From Sphaerotilus sp965250675 (GTDB lineage Bacteria > Pseudomonadota > Gammaproteobacteria > Burkholderiales > Burkholderiaceae_C), in NCBI GenBank assembly GCA_965250675.1, contig CBDFPH010000011.1: DNA of 64,000 nucleotides, one strand, 5' to 3'. Shown in pieces: positions 9,108-19,401 of the stretch (positions are counted from its first letter, which is position 1; each line of letters starts with the position of its first letter). Below the pieces are notes generated by a model, which had not been told where the DNA came from, searched no databases, and was given only the letters and a program-made list of their open reading frames with translations. The position numbers and the translations under genes are program-made.

Positions 9108-10982
9108 ATGACGTCTCTCGACCGACAGTTACGCTCTGTGGACGTCGTCCCCCAGGTGCGCAGACTCGGCGTGGTGCTGTGGTTGGTGGCCTTGCAGCTG
9201 ATCTGGTTGATCGGCACGCACGGTGCGCTGGAGGCGCAGGCTGCACCGGCAGAATGGCCGCCGATGCAGGCCACGGCTGTGGCGTCAATCGCCACGGCAC
9301 GCACGCTGGCTGACGAAGGCCGCATCGATGAAGCGCAGGCGCTGCTGCAGGCGCTGGCACAGCAATATCCGCAGCGCCCGGAGCCGCATATTGACCTGGC
9401 CGCGCTGGCGGCGCGCCAACAGCAGCCCGCACAAGCCCGCGCCCATCTGGAAGCCGCCCTGCAGACCAGTCCCGCACACGCCCAAGCCTATGAGGCCTTG
9501 CAGATGCTCAACGCCCGACTCGCCCAACGCGCCTATGCCCAGGCCCTGCAGCCGGGCACCGATCAGCCTGTGCCGGAACTCGCATTGCCGTGGGCAACGG
9601 TGCAGGCGGCTTCGGCCACCTCCGCACCCATGCCGGCATCAGCCGCTTCGACCGCCTCGGCTGCCAACATCCCTAAAGCGATCACGGCACCCACCAGCAC
9701 GACACCATGGCTTTACGCCGGCGTACTGGCCCTGCTGCTGAGCCTGTTGGCCGGCGGTGTCTGGGCTGCACGCAAGACGACGGCGCAACCCGCCAGCGCT
9801 TCTACCGCACAAGTGGACCAGGACACGCAGCCGCACTTCTTTCCCTCGACCCAGCAGGGCGCACCCGCCAGTGCAGCGGCTGCGACACCTGCAGCGGGCG
9901 CACCGGAGGCCGAGCTGATCGAGGTCTACAAGCTGATCGGCTCCGGCGCACTACCGCAGGCGCTGCAGCGCGCCGAGGCGCTGGCGCAGGCCCAGCCGCG
10001 CTTCCAGCTTGCGCAACTCACCTACGGCGACCTGCTGCTGGCGCAGAACGGCGCCCTGCCCGCCTGGGGCGGCGGCCACGACAGCCCTGCTTACGTCGCG
10101 CTGCGCCAGGAGGCCACCCAGAGACTTCACGCACTGCGCGATCAGCCCGCGCCCGACACGGTGCCGCAGCAGGTACTGCAACTGGGCGGCTCGGCCCGAC
10201 ATGTGGTGGCGGTCGATGCGTCGCGCTCGCGGCTGTACGTGCTGGAGCATCAGGGCGGCCAGTTGCGCCTGGTGGCCAGCCACTATGCCGCCATCGGCAG
10301 TTTGGGCGTGGGCAAGCAGCAGGAAGGAGACATGCGCACACCGCTGGGCGTGTACTACATCACCAGCAGGCTGGAGGCGCGCCAGCTGGGCGATTTCTAC
10401 GGCGCGGGCGCCCTGCCGCTCAATTACCCCAACGACCACGACCGCCACCTGGGCCGCACCGGCGCCAACATCTGGCTGCACGGCACGCCCAGCGCGCAGT
10501 ACGCGCGCTCACCGCGCTCGACCAACGGCTGCATCGTTCTGCCCAACGCCGACCTGAGCCGCTGGCTGAAGGAGCTGGCACCGCGCCACACGCCGGTCAT
10601 CATTGCCATGCAGCTCCACTGGGTGTCGCCCCGCGCCCAGACCGCCGAGCGGCAGGCGGCCCAGGCCGCGCTGGAGCGCTGGCGGCAGGCACGCGGGCAG
10701 AGCGACATCAAGCGCCTGATGGCGCTGTACGCGCAGCATTTCGACAACGGCGAGTTCGGCCTCGACGCCTGGCGCAGCCGCCTGCTGCAGGAGATGCATG
10801 CCGGCGAGCGTGATCGCCAGCTCGAAGACCTGAGCCTGCTGACCTGGCACGAACGCAGCGACCTGATGGTCGCCACCTTCACCGAAGTGCCGCGCGGCGC
10901 GCGCGAAGGCATCCCGCGCCGCCAGTACTGGACGCGCGCGAGTGGACAATGGAAGATTTTCTCGGAAGGAGTCCTCGAATGA
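9108..10982 (+). CDS. TPR / L,D-transpeptidase (YkuD) multidomain protein
   Basis: The 624-residue protein has an N-terminal membrane anchor (about residues 22-40) and a TPR-like helical repeat region (about 55-150). An Ala/Pro/Thr-rich linker leads to a second hydrophobic segment (about 202-222), then a YkuD L,D-transpeptidase catalytic domain (about 355-505). The catalytic signature is HGTP (about 458-461), then RSTNGCIVLPN with the active cysteine near residue 475. The C-terminal roughly 100 residues look like an NTF2/SnoaL-type fold (LMALYAQHFDNGEFGLDAW, YWTRASGQWKIFSEG). Such enzymes make 3-3 peptidoglycan cross-links or attach proteins in the periplasm. Its stop overlaps the next ATG (ATGA), indicating translational coupling with the secreted cyclophilin gene. 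Confidence 0.85.
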   Translation: MTSLDRQLRSVDVVPQVRRLGVVLWLVALQLIWLIGTHGALEAQAAPAEWPPMQATAVASIATARTLADEGRIDEAQALLQALAQQYPQRPEPHIDLAALAARQQQPAQARAHLEAALQTSPAHAQAYEALQMLNARLAQRAYAQALQPGTDQPVPELALPWATVQAASATSAPMPASAASTASAANIPKAITAPTSTTPWLYAGVLALLLSLLAGGVWAARKTTAQPASASTAQVDQDTQPHFFPSTQQGAPASAAAATPAAGAPEAELIEVYKLIGSGALPQALQRAEALAQAQPRFQLAQLTYGDLLLAQNGALPAWGGGHDSPAYVALRQEATQRLHALRDQPAPDTVPQQVLQLGGSARHVVAVDASRSRLYVLEHQGGQLRLVASHYAAIGSLGVGKQQEGDMRTPLGVYYITSRLEARQLGDFYGAGALPLNYPNDHDRHLGRTGANIWLHGTPSAQYARSPRSTNGCIVLPNADLSRWLKELAPRHTPVIIAMQLHWVSPRAQTAERQAAQAALERWRQARGQSDIKRLMALYAQHFDNGEFGLDAWRSRLLQEMHAGERDRQLEDLSLLTWHERSDLMVATFTEVPRGAREGIPRRQYWTRASGQWKIFSEGVLE

Positions 10983-11536
10983 CATTCACCACCCTGGCTC
11001 GCGGCGCGGCTGCTCTCACCCTCGGGCTGGCCCTGGCAGGCGCCGCTCAGGCGCAGAAGGTGCGCCTGGCCACGTCGATGGGCGACATCGTCGTGCAACT
11101 TGACGAAGCCAAGGCGCCCAAGACGGTTGCCAACTTCGTGCAGTACGTCAAGGACGGCCACTACGACGGCACCATCTTTCACCGCGTGATGGGTAATTTC
11201 ATGATCCAGGGCGGTGGCATGCTGCCCAGCATGGAGGAAAAGCCAACCCGCGCGCCGATTCCGCTGGAGAGCCGCAACGGCCTGTCCAACCTGCGCGGCG
11301 CCATCGCGATGGCACGCACCAACGCGCCCAATTCGGCCACCGCACAATTCTTCATCAACGTCGTTGACAACCCCAACCTTGACAGCGGCGGAGGCGGCTA
11401 CGCCGTCTTCGGCCGGGTCGTCGAAGGCATGGGCGTGGTCGACAAGATCCGCGCCGTGCCCACCCGCAATGCCGGCCAGCACCAGAACGTGCCGGCCGAA
11501 CCCGTTCTCATCAAGACAGCCTCACTGGAGAAATGA
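10979..11536 (+). CDS. ppiA: Periplasmic cyclophilin-type peptidyl-prolyl isomerase
   Basis: This 185-residue PPIase of the cyclophilin family has a clear signal peptide: MTFTTLARGAAALTLGLALA followed by GAAQA, with probable cleavage before QK at residue 26. The mature part has FHRVMGNFMIQGGGM, the active-site Arg of FHRV, MARTNAPNSATAQFFINV and VFGRVVEGMGVVD. It probably helps fold periplasmic or outer-membrane proteins. The ATG at 10979 overlaps the preceding stop and is preceded by GGAAGGAG. The ppiA symbol is by analogy with the exported E. coli enzyme. Confidence 0.9.
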   Translation: MTFTTLARGAAALTLGLALAGAAQAQKVRLATSMGDIVVQLDEAKAPKTVANFVQYVKDGHYDGTIFHRVMGNFMIQGGGMLPSMEEKPTRAPIPLESRNGLSNLRGAIAMARTNAPNSATAQFFINVVDNPNLDSGGGGYAVFGRVVEGMGVVDKIRAVPTRNAGQHQNVPAEPVLIKTASLEK

Positions 11537-12045
11537 CCATGGCAAACCCCCAAATCGATCTGCAAACCACCGCTGGCGTGATCCGCCTGGAACTCGACGC
11601 TGACAAGGCCCCGCTGTCGGCGGCCAACTTCGTCAACTACGTCAAGGCCGGCCACTATGACGGCACGGTGTTCCACCGCGTCATCAAGGGCTTCATGATT
11701 CAGGGCGGCGGCATGACGGCCGACATGAAGCAAAAGTCCACCGGCGCCGAGATCAAGAACGAAGCCAACAACGGCCTGAAGAACAACAAGTACACCGTGG
11801 CGATGGCGCGCACCAACGCACCGCACTCGGCCACGGCGCAGTTCTTCATCAACGCGACCGACAACGACTTCCTGAACTTCCGTTCCGAGTCCGCGCAGGG
11901 TTGGGGCTACGCCGTTTTCGGCCGTGTGGTGGCTGGCACCGAGGTGGTCGACCAGATCGAGAAGGCCAAGACCAGCCGCAGCGGCGGTCATGACGACGTG
12001 CCGGTCGAGGCCATCGTGATCACCCGCGCCGTTCTGGTCGAGTGA
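11533..12045 (+). CDS. ppiB: Cytoplasmic cyclophilin-type peptidyl-prolyl isomerase
   Basis: PpiB (170 residues) isomerises Xaa-Pro bonds in cytoplasmic proteins. It lacks a signal peptide (MTMANPQIDLQTTAGVIRLE) and has the cyclophilin core FHRVIKGFMIQGGGM, MARTNAPHSATAQFFINATD and YAVFGRVVAGTEVVD. Its start ATGA overlaps the stop of the exported paralogue by four bases. Strong similarity over the core indicates a tandem duplication in which one copy acquired or lost an export signal. A second ATG at 11539 is an alternative start. Confidence 0.95.
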   Translation: MTMANPQIDLQTTAGVIRLELDADKAPLSAANFVNYVKAGHYDGTVFHRVIKGFMIQGGGMTADMKQKSTGAEIKNEANNGLKNNKYTVAMARTNAPHSATAQFFINATDNDFLNFRSESAQGWGYAVFGRVVAGTEVVDQIEKAKTSRSGGHDDVPVEAIVITRAVLVE

Positions 12046-12890
12046 TCCCGCCAGACCTCGCGCTGCACGCCGGGTCGCCCGCCGGAGCCCACGCTCCGGT
12101 GTGGCAGATTCCAGCGGGCTGGTCGGCGGTGGACATGGTCTCGGACCTGCACCTCGGTGCCGAAACCCCTGCCACGCTGGCCTGCTTCGCCGCCTACCTG
12201 CAGCGCACCACGGCCGACGCCTTGCTGCTGCTGGGCGATGTGTTCGAGGTCTGGGTCGGCGACGACACCCTGGCCGAGCCCGACAGCTTCGAGGCGCACT
12301 GCGCAACGCTACTGCGTACGGCTGCCACGCAACGCACGCTGGCCCTCATGGTCGGCAACCGCGACTTCCTGTTCGGCACCGCCGCGCTGCACGCCTGCGG
12401 CCTGCGCGCGCTACCCGACCCCACCCTGATCACCGGCTGGAACCAGCGCCTGCTGCTCGCCCACGGCGACGCCTGGTGCCTGGACGACCAGCCCTATCAA
12501 ACCTTCCGCCAGCAGGTGCGCAGCCCCGCCTGGCAACAAGCCTTTCTGGCCCAGCCCTTGGCCGAGCGCCGCGCCATCGCCCGCCACCTGCGCGCCGAGA
12601 GCCAGCGCCGCAAGACCACCCAGGGCTTCGAGGGCTATGGCGACCTCGACCCGGGCGCCATGGCCCAAGCGCTGCAACAGGCTGGCGCCACCACGCTGAT
12701 CCACGGCCACACCCACCGCCCCACCACCGAGGCGCTGGCGGACGGACGCGAGCGCTGGGTGCTGTCCGACTGGCATTGCGAGGACGACGGCGAAGCCACC
12801 CCGCGCCGCGCCCAGGTGCTGCGCTGGACAGCCGCCGGCCTGACGCGGCTGGACGTCACACCGGACGGCAGCCTCAGCCCGGCATGCTGA
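12042..12890 (+). CDS. lpxH: UDP-2,3-diacylglucosamine diphosphatase
   Basis: LpxH (282 residues) cleaves UDP-2,3-diacylglucosamine to lipid X, a step of lipid A synthesis at the inner-membrane face. The calcineurin-like metallophosphoesterase motifs are in order: SDLHLG, LLGDVFEVWVGDD, MVGNRDFLFG, LLAHGDAWCLDD and HGHTHRP. The start is a GTG at 12042 overlapping the ppiB stop, so it is translationally coupled. A later in-frame ATG (MVSDLHLG) would cut into the first motif, so the upstream start is right, although the first roughly 25 residues are not conserved. Confidence 0.93.
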   Translation: MIPPDLALHAGSPAGAHAPVWQIPAGWSAVDMVSDLHLGAETPATLACFAAYLQRTTADALLLLGDVFEVWVGDDTLAEPDSFEAHCATLLRTAATQRTLALMVGNRDFLFGTAALHACGLRALPDPTLITGWNQRLLLAHGDAWCLDDQPYQTFRQQVRSPAWQQAFLAQPLAERRAIARHLRAESQRRKTTQGFEGYGDLDPGAMAQALQQAGATTLIHGHTHRPTTEALADGRERWVLSDWHCEDDGEATPRRAQVLRWTAAGLTRLDVTPDGSLSPAC

Positions 12891-13720
12891 ACCGCAGCTG
12901 GCTGGGCCGCTGGTGGCAGCGCCGTCGTGAGGCGCGCGTCGAGCGCCTGCTGGTGCAGCGCGCTATTCCGGACGAACTCTGGCTCGACACACTCGCCGCC
13001 TACCCTTTCCTGAAACGCCGCCCGCTCGCCGACCTGCAGCGCCTGCGTGAATTGACCACGCTCTTTCTGGCACGCAAGGAATTCAGCACAGCGGGTGGAC
13101 TGGTGCTGACCGACGCCATCGCCGTGGCCATTGCAGCTCAGGCCTGCGTGCCGGTGCTGTGCCTGGAAGATGGCGTGGAACAGGGGCTGGCCTGGTACGA
13201 CGGCTTTGTCGGCATCGTGCTGCAGCCCGACGAAGTGCAGGTGCAGCGCAGCTGGCAGGACGAGGACGGCATCGTCCACAGCGGCGAAGAGCATCTGGCC
13301 GGCGAAGCCATGGCCGGCGGGCCGGTGATGCTGTCGTGGCGCGACGTCGAAATGGGACAGACACCCGATGAATCAGCGCTCGGCTACAACGTCGTGATCC
13401 ACGAATTTGCCCACGTCATCGACATGCGCGACGGCGACGCCACCGGCATGCCACCGCTGCCCAGCCGGGCTGCGCAAACCCACTGGCGCGAAGTGATGGA
13501 CGCAGAGTTCGACCGCCTGTGCGCCGCGCTCGACGCCGGTGAAGACACCTGGCTCGACCCCTATGCCGCTCAAGGCCCGGAAGAGCTGTTCGCCGTCGCC
13601 AGCGAAGCCTTCTTTGTCGCGCCGCACGAATTCCGGCAGGCGCATCCGGCGCTCTATGACTTGCTGCGCGGCTTTTACGGCCAGGATCCGGTACGGTATG
13701 CCTCAAACCACCGCGCCTGA
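12884..13720 (+). CDS. mtfA: MtfA-family zinc-dependent peptidase
   Basis: The 278-residue product resembles MtfA (Mlc titration factor A), a cytosolic gluzincin-type aminopeptidase. It begins MLNRSWLGRWWQRRREARVE and has the zinc motif HEFAHVID at residues 173-180. The third ligand region is in EELFAVASEAFFVAPHEF. In E. coli MtfA binds the glucose repressor Mlc; no Mlc gene is visible here, so only the peptidase family assignment is safe. It starts at an ATG overlapping the end of lpxH. A longer plus-strand frame that starts inside lpxH is a shadow. Confidence 0.88.
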   Translation: MLNRSWLGRWWQRRREARVERLLVQRAIPDELWLDTLAAYPFLKRRPLADLQRLRELTTLFLARKEFSTAGGLVLTDAIAVAIAAQACVPVLCLEDGVEQGLAWYDGFVGIVLQPDEVQVQRSWQDEDGIVHSGEEHLAGEAMAGGPVMLSWRDVEMGQTPDESALGYNVVIHEFAHVIDMRDGDATGMPPLPSRAAQTHWREVMDAEFDRLCAALDAGEDTWLDPYAAQGPEELFAVASEAFFVAPHEFRQAHPALYDLLRGFYGQDPVRYASNHRA

Positions 13721-13727
13721 AAAACAT

Positions 13728-13747
13728 CGGGGCCCCGCAGGGCCCCG
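13728..13747. terminator. Hairpin between convergent mtfA and clpA
   Basis: An 8-base perfect GC stem (CGGGGCCC / GGGCCCCG, loop CGCA) lies 7 bases after the mtfA stop and 38 bases from the clpA stop. On the minus strand it is followed by GATGTTTTTC. It probably serves both convergent transcripts. Confidence 0.65.
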
Positions 13748-13784
13748 AATTCTTGGTGAGTGACGAAAAGGGTCAGGAGAAGGA

Positions 13785-16087
<2,303 letters not shown>

Positions 16088-16091
<4 letters not shown>

Positions 16092-16438
16092 GCTTCCTCC
16101 ATAGTGCACTGCAGCGGGTGGCCCGAGCGACGCGCGGCCGCCTGAACCATCTCGACCTTGGTGGCGGCCACGTCCTGGGTATACACCCCACAGACAGCCC
16201 GCCCCTCGTGGTGAATCTTCAACATGATCTGCGTCGCAGTCTCGATGTCATGGTGAAAGAACTGCTGTAACGCCATGACGACGAATTCCATCGGCGTGTA
16301 ATCGTCATTCAGCATCAGAACTTGATAGACGCGTGGTGGTTCCACGCGTGCCAATTGGCGTTCAGCGACAACATCACCCTGTCCACCATCGGGCGGTGCA
16401 GGTTGCTGTGGCGATCCGGGTTGATGACTACTCGACAT
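16088..16438 (-). CDS. clpS: ClpS adaptor, N-end rule
   Basis: ClpS (116 residues) binds the ClpA N-domain and delivers N-degron substrates. The core VYQVLMLNDDYTPMEFVV contains the NDDYT motif, and the substrate-pocket region GRAVCGVYTQDVAATKV follows. The first roughly 30 residues are a variable tail (proline/glutamine rich), as usual. It is the first gene of clpSA and is divergent from the cold-shock gene across a 185-base gap. Confidence 0.96.
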
Positions 16439-16555
16439 ACGATGATTCTATAGACCGATCTTCTGACACGTGCGTGTGGCAGCAAGTTGCCAGGACATGG
16501 GCAGGTTATGCGGCAAGCGGACGAGCAGCAATGCCGAATCCCGAAATGCAAATTC

Positions 16556-16561
16556 TTGACA
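16556..16561 (+). promoter_or_regulatory. Consensus -35 (TTGACA) upstream of the cold-shock gene
   Basis: A perfect TTGACA lies 62 bases before the cold-shock ATG in a locally AT-rich stretch. No convincing -10 at 16-18 bases was found, so this is only a candidate. A good Shine-Dalgarno GGAGG precedes the ATG. The 5' leader may carry cold-responsive structure, but none was demonstrated by eye. Confidence 0.35.
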
Positions 16562-16623
16562 CGAACCGTCACATTACAGAAAAATCACGACCAAATTCAA
16601 GAACGCTCTCGGAGGATATTCAT

Positions 16624-16848
16624 ATGGCATTCGGCATGGTCAAGTGGTTCAACGACGTCAAGGGCTTCGGCTTCATCGAGCCCGAAGGCGGTGGCGAAGA
16701 CATCTTTGCGCACTTCTCGGCCATTCAGATGGAGGGCTTCCGCAGCCTCAAGCAAGGCTCGGCGGTGACCTTTGATCTGGTTGATGGTCCCAAGGGCCGG
16801 CTGGCCCAGAACATCCGCGCCAGCGACGCGTCAGAAGAAGGCATTTAA
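16624..16848 (+). CDS. Cold-shock domain protein (CspA family)
   Basis: This 74-residue single cold-shock domain protein binds single-stranded RNA/DNA as an RNA chaperone. RNP1 is KGFGFIEP (about residues 15-22) and RNP2 is DIFAHFSAI (about 28-36), after MAFGMVKWFNDV. Length is normal for CspA. The ATG at 16624 has GGAGG eight bases upstream; the frame is open further upstream but lacks the fold. Its last four bases overlap the convergent VanZ-like gene. Confidence 0.95.
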   Translation: MAFGMVKWFNDVKGFGFIEPEGGGEDIFAHFSAIQMEGFRSLKQGSAVTFDLVDGPKGRLAQNIRASDASEEGI

Positions 16849-17213
16849 TCGCGGTGGCGCGACAGCCCCACCACTCGCGTCGCCAGCGCCAGCAGGGCAG
16901 CGCCCAGCAGCAGTCCCAGCACATCGGCCAGCCAATCGCCCCATTCGGCGGTTCGGTAGGTCGTCAGCGCCTGCAGGCCCTCGATCAACGCGCCGAACAC
17001 CATCAAGCCGAGCGCCACCTTCAGCGGGCGGCGGGGCCATGCCCGCAGACCCAGCACCGCCAACACCCCGAAACCGAGCAGGTGATTGGTCTTGTCCCAG
17101 CCCGTCGTCGGCATTTCCGGGCCGATCGATATCAGGGACAGCACCAGAATGACCAGCGCACTGGCGCCGAAAGCACCTTGGCGCCAAGCGGCAGAGTTCC
17201 AATTCATCTTCAT
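16845..17213 (-). CDS. VanZ-like membrane protein
   Basis: This is a small membrane protein of about 122 residues with four hydrophobic segments. GWDKTNHLLGFGVLAVLG and AEWGDWLADVLGLLLGA match the VanZ-like domain (membrane proteins with a conserved Asp/His pattern). VanZ itself gives low-level teicoplanin resistance, but most members have no known role and none is implied here. The start could be ATG at 17213 (used), ATG at 17207 or GTG at 17222. It lies 26 bases downstream of rnfB and may be co-transcribed with it. Confidence 0.75.
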   Translation of the reverse strand: MKMNWNSAAWRQGAFGASALVILVLSLISIGPEMPTTGWDKTNHLLGFGVLAVLGLRAWPRRPLKVALGLMVFGALIEGLQALTTYRTAEWGDWLADVLGLLLGAALLALATRVVGLSRHRD

Positions 17214-17239
17214 TGAAGCCACAGGCTCTTGGGTTGGGG

Positions 17240-17893
17240 TCAGGCGCCGCGCTGCGCCCGGGCACGCGCCAGCGCTGCCTGGATGACGCTGCGCTTGCGA
17301 TCGAGCTCAGTCGCATCGTCCGAGCGCGTGAGTTCAGCCAGATGGTCGAGCTTGTACTGCGCCTTGGCTTCAAGCTGTTCGGCCTGCTGCTGCACCGCAA
17401 CCGCGCGGCGCTGGTTGCGGGCCTGGTAGGCGGTGCGCGCCTGATCGGCCTGAACTGCCGTCCAGGCATCCCAGCCGCTGGCGCCGGGCGTGACAGTTTC
17501 GACGGCAATGCAGTCGACCGGACACGCCGACACGCAGAGTTCGCAGCCTGTGCAGTCCGCTTCGATTACGGTGTGCATCTGCTTAGGCGCACCGACGATG
17601 CAATCCACCGGACAGGCCTTGATGCACAAGGTGCAGCCGATGCACCAGGCCTCATCGATCCAGACCACCGTGCGCGGGCCTTCGAAGCCATATTGCGCGT
17701 CGAGCGCGGTCACGGCCTGGCCGGTGAGGTGCGCCAGCCGGGCCACGCCCTCTTCTCCGCCGGGTGGACAGCGGTTGATGGCAGCCAGGCCATCGGCGAT
17801 GGCCTGGGCATAGCTGCGGCAATCGGGATAGCCACAGCGGGTGCACTGGGTTTGCGGCAGCAGCGCGTCGATCTGGTCGGCAGTTGGAAACAT
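17240..17893 (-). CDS. rnfB: RnfB/RsxB-type ferredoxin protein
   Basis: The 217-residue product has an N-terminal 4Fe-4S domain of RnfB type (CTRCGYPDCRSYAQAIADG, then NRCPPGG). Two ferredoxin motifs follow, CIGCTLCIKACPVDC and CTGCELCVSACPVDC, giving three Fe-S clusters. The C-terminal 65 residues are a charged, probably coiled-coil tail. Unlike complete Rnf complexes, no rnfA/C/D/G/E genes adjoin it and the usual N-terminal membrane helix is missing. It is therefore a stand-alone electron carrier, as seen in other Burkholderiales. Its partner is unknown. Confidence 0.88.
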   Translation of the reverse strand: MFPTADQIDALLPQTQCTRCGYPDCRSYAQAIADGLAAINRCPPGGEEGVARLAHLTGQAVTALDAQYGFEGPRTVVWIDEAWCIGCTLCIKACPVDCIVGAPKQMHTVIEADCTGCELCVSACPVDCIAVETVTPGASGWDAWTAVQADQARTAYQARNQRRAVAVQQQAEQLEAKAQYKLDHLAELTRSDDATELDRKRSVIQAALARARAQRGA

Positions 17894-17911
17894 GGCGTCG
17901 CAAGAAACAAG

Positions 17912-17934
17912 AAGGGCCGGTTCAACCGGCCCTT
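17912..17934 (-). terminator. Terminator after phaZ
   Basis: A perfect 11-base inverted repeat (AAGGGCCGGTT / AACCGGCCCTT around one base) sits between the phaZ stop and the rnfB start. On the minus strand it is followed by a short, only moderately T-rich tract. Confidence 0.65.
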
Positions 17935-17974
17935 GATTGTCGTGGCGATGAATCGCCTCAGCGTAAGGTCAGTT

Positions 17975-19216
17975 TCAACCCTGGTGCTTCAGGATGAAAT
18001 CGCGCACTTCCGGGTAAGCCTTCTCGCGCCAGCGGCGGCCCGAGAAGATGCCATAGTGACCGGCGCCTTCGACCGAGTAGTGGCGGCGTTTCTCGGCCGG
18101 AATGCCGCTGCACAGGCCTTGGGCCGCCTCGGTCTGGCCGGCGCCGGAAATATCGTCCAGTTCACCCTCGACCGTCAGCAGCGCGGTGGCCGTGATGTCC
18201 TGCGGCCGCACCAGCTTGCCCTTGACCAGCCAGGTGCCGTTGACCAGGGCAAAGTCCTGGAAAACGGTCTTGATGGTTTCGAGGTAGTAATCGGCCGACA
18301 TGTCGAGCACGGCGTTGTACTCGTCGTAGAACTTGCGGTGCGAGTCGACGTTGTCGTCGTCACCGCGGATCAGGTCGAGGAAGTAGTCGTAGTGCGAATT
18401 GACGTGGCGGTCCGGGTTCATCGCCACGAAGCCGGTGTGCTGCATGAAGCCCGGGTAGACGCGGCGGCCTGCGCCCGGATAGTTCTGTGGCACGCGGTAG
18501 ATCACGTTGTGCTCGAACCACTCGTAGGGGCGGTTCATGGCCAGGTTGTTGACCGAAGTCGGGCTCTTGCGAGCGTCGATCGGGCCACCCATCATGGTCA
18601 TGGTGCGCGGCGTGACTTCGCCGGCCGAGGCCATCAGCGAGATCGCGGCCAGCACCGGCACGGTCGGCTGGCAGACCGAGATCACGTTCACCTCGGGGCC
18701 GAGGCGGCGGATGAAGTCCTGCACGTAGGCCACGTAGTCGTCCAGATGGAAATCGCCTTTTTCCAGCGGCACCATGCGGGCGTCGACCCAGTCGGTGATG
18801 TAGACCTTGTGGTCCTGCAACAGCGTGCGCACGGTGTCGCGCAGCAGCGTCGAGTGGTGGCCCGACAGCGGCGCCACCACCAGCACCGAGGGCTGGGCGC
18901 GCATGCGCTCCAGCATCTGGGCGTCGTCGGTGTAGCGCTTGAATCGCAGCAGGCGGCAGAAGGGCTTGGCCTCGACGATCTGTTCCTGGACCGCGATCTC
19001 GGTGCCATTGACCTGTACCGAGGTGATCTCGAAGGCCGGCTTCTCGTACTCCTTGGTCAGCCGGTGCAGCAGATCGAAGCCTGCCGACATGCGTGTCGCA
19101 CTGGGTGCGCTGGAGAACGGTGAAAGAGGATGGCTGTAGAGCTTGGAAGTCGCGCTGGCGAATTCTGCAAACGGGCTCAGCAGGGCTCGCTGGGTTTCAT
19201 AAAGCTGGTAGAGCAT
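17975..19216 (-). CDS. phaZ: Intracellular polyhydroxyalkanoate depolymerase
   Basis: This 413-residue enzyme mobilises stored poly(3-hydroxybutyrate) by (thio)hydrolysis at the granule surface. It begins MLYQLYETQRALLSPFAEFA, typical of the PhaZa1-type family. The lipase-box-like segment VISVCQPTVP has Cys near residue 182 as nucleophile, corresponding to the catalytic Cys of the Ralstonia enzyme. MGGPIDARKSPTSVN, VYPGFMQHTGF and the C-terminal VEGAGHYGIFSGRRW (catalytic His) are also typical. The ATG at 19214-19216 is the family start. A TATAAT promoter with a dyad operator candidate lies upstream. Its presence implies a PHB-accumulating organism. Confidence 0.95.
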   Translation of the reverse strand: MLYQLYETQRALLSPFAEFASATSKLYSHPLSPFSSAPSATRMSAGFDLLHRLTKEYEKPAFEITSVQVNGTEIAVQEQIVEAKPFCRLLRFKRYTDDAQMLERMRAQPSVLVVAPLSGHHSTLLRDTVRTLLQDHKVYITDWVDARMVPLEKGDFHLDDYVAYVQDFIRRLGPEVNVISVCQPTVPVLAAISLMASAGEVTPRTMTMMGGPIDARKSPTSVNNLAMNRPYEWFEHNVIYRVPQNYPGAGRRVYPGFMQHTGFVAMNPDRHVNSHYDYFLDLIRGDDDNVDSHRKFYDEYNAVLDMSADYYLETIKTVFQDFALVNGTWLVKGKLVRPQDITATALLTVEGELDDISGAGQTEAAQGLCSGIPAEKRRHYSVEGAGHYGIFSGRRWREKAYPEVRDFILKHQG

Positions 19217-19251
19217 CGCGATTCCTTGAAGATCCGTACGGTCACAGGCAC

Positions 19252-19283
19252 GTTGCGGGCAGCATCGTATGCTGCAGTGCAAC
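19252..19283 (-). promoter_or_regulatory. Dyad operator candidate in the phaZ leader
   Basis: Two nested inverted repeats occur here: GCAGCAT-CGT-ATGCTGC (19259-19275), flanked by GTTGC (19252-19256) and GCAAC (19279-19283). The dyad abuts the TATAAT at 19284-19289, so a bound protein would cover the transcription start. Each half has a TGC...GCA layout like reported PhaR-type motifs of some proteobacteria; that link is inference only. Confidence 0.45.
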
Positions 19284-19312
19284 ATTATAAGGATTGCCTT
19301 ACAGGATGCCGA
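19284..19312 (-). promoter_or_regulatory. phaZ promoter, sigma70-type
   Basis: On the minus strand TCGGCA (19312-19307, four of six matches) is followed at 17 bases by a perfect TATAAT (19289-19284). The predicted start falls inside the adjacent dyad, about 60 bases before the phaZ ATG. Confidence 0.5.
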
Positions 19313-19401
19313 CGCAACTCCGACAAATCAAGCCGGAATTTGCCCTGAGAAGCTGCGTCGCTGTCCCAATCCGGGACAACCAGGCGTTTTACCTGAGGTC
19401 A

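Noticed and set aside
12101..13720. 539-residue plus-strand open frame spanning lpxH and mtfA
   Set aside because: Its first part is an Arg/Pro/Ala-rich shadow of lpxH; only the part after ATG 12884 has family similarity (MtfA).
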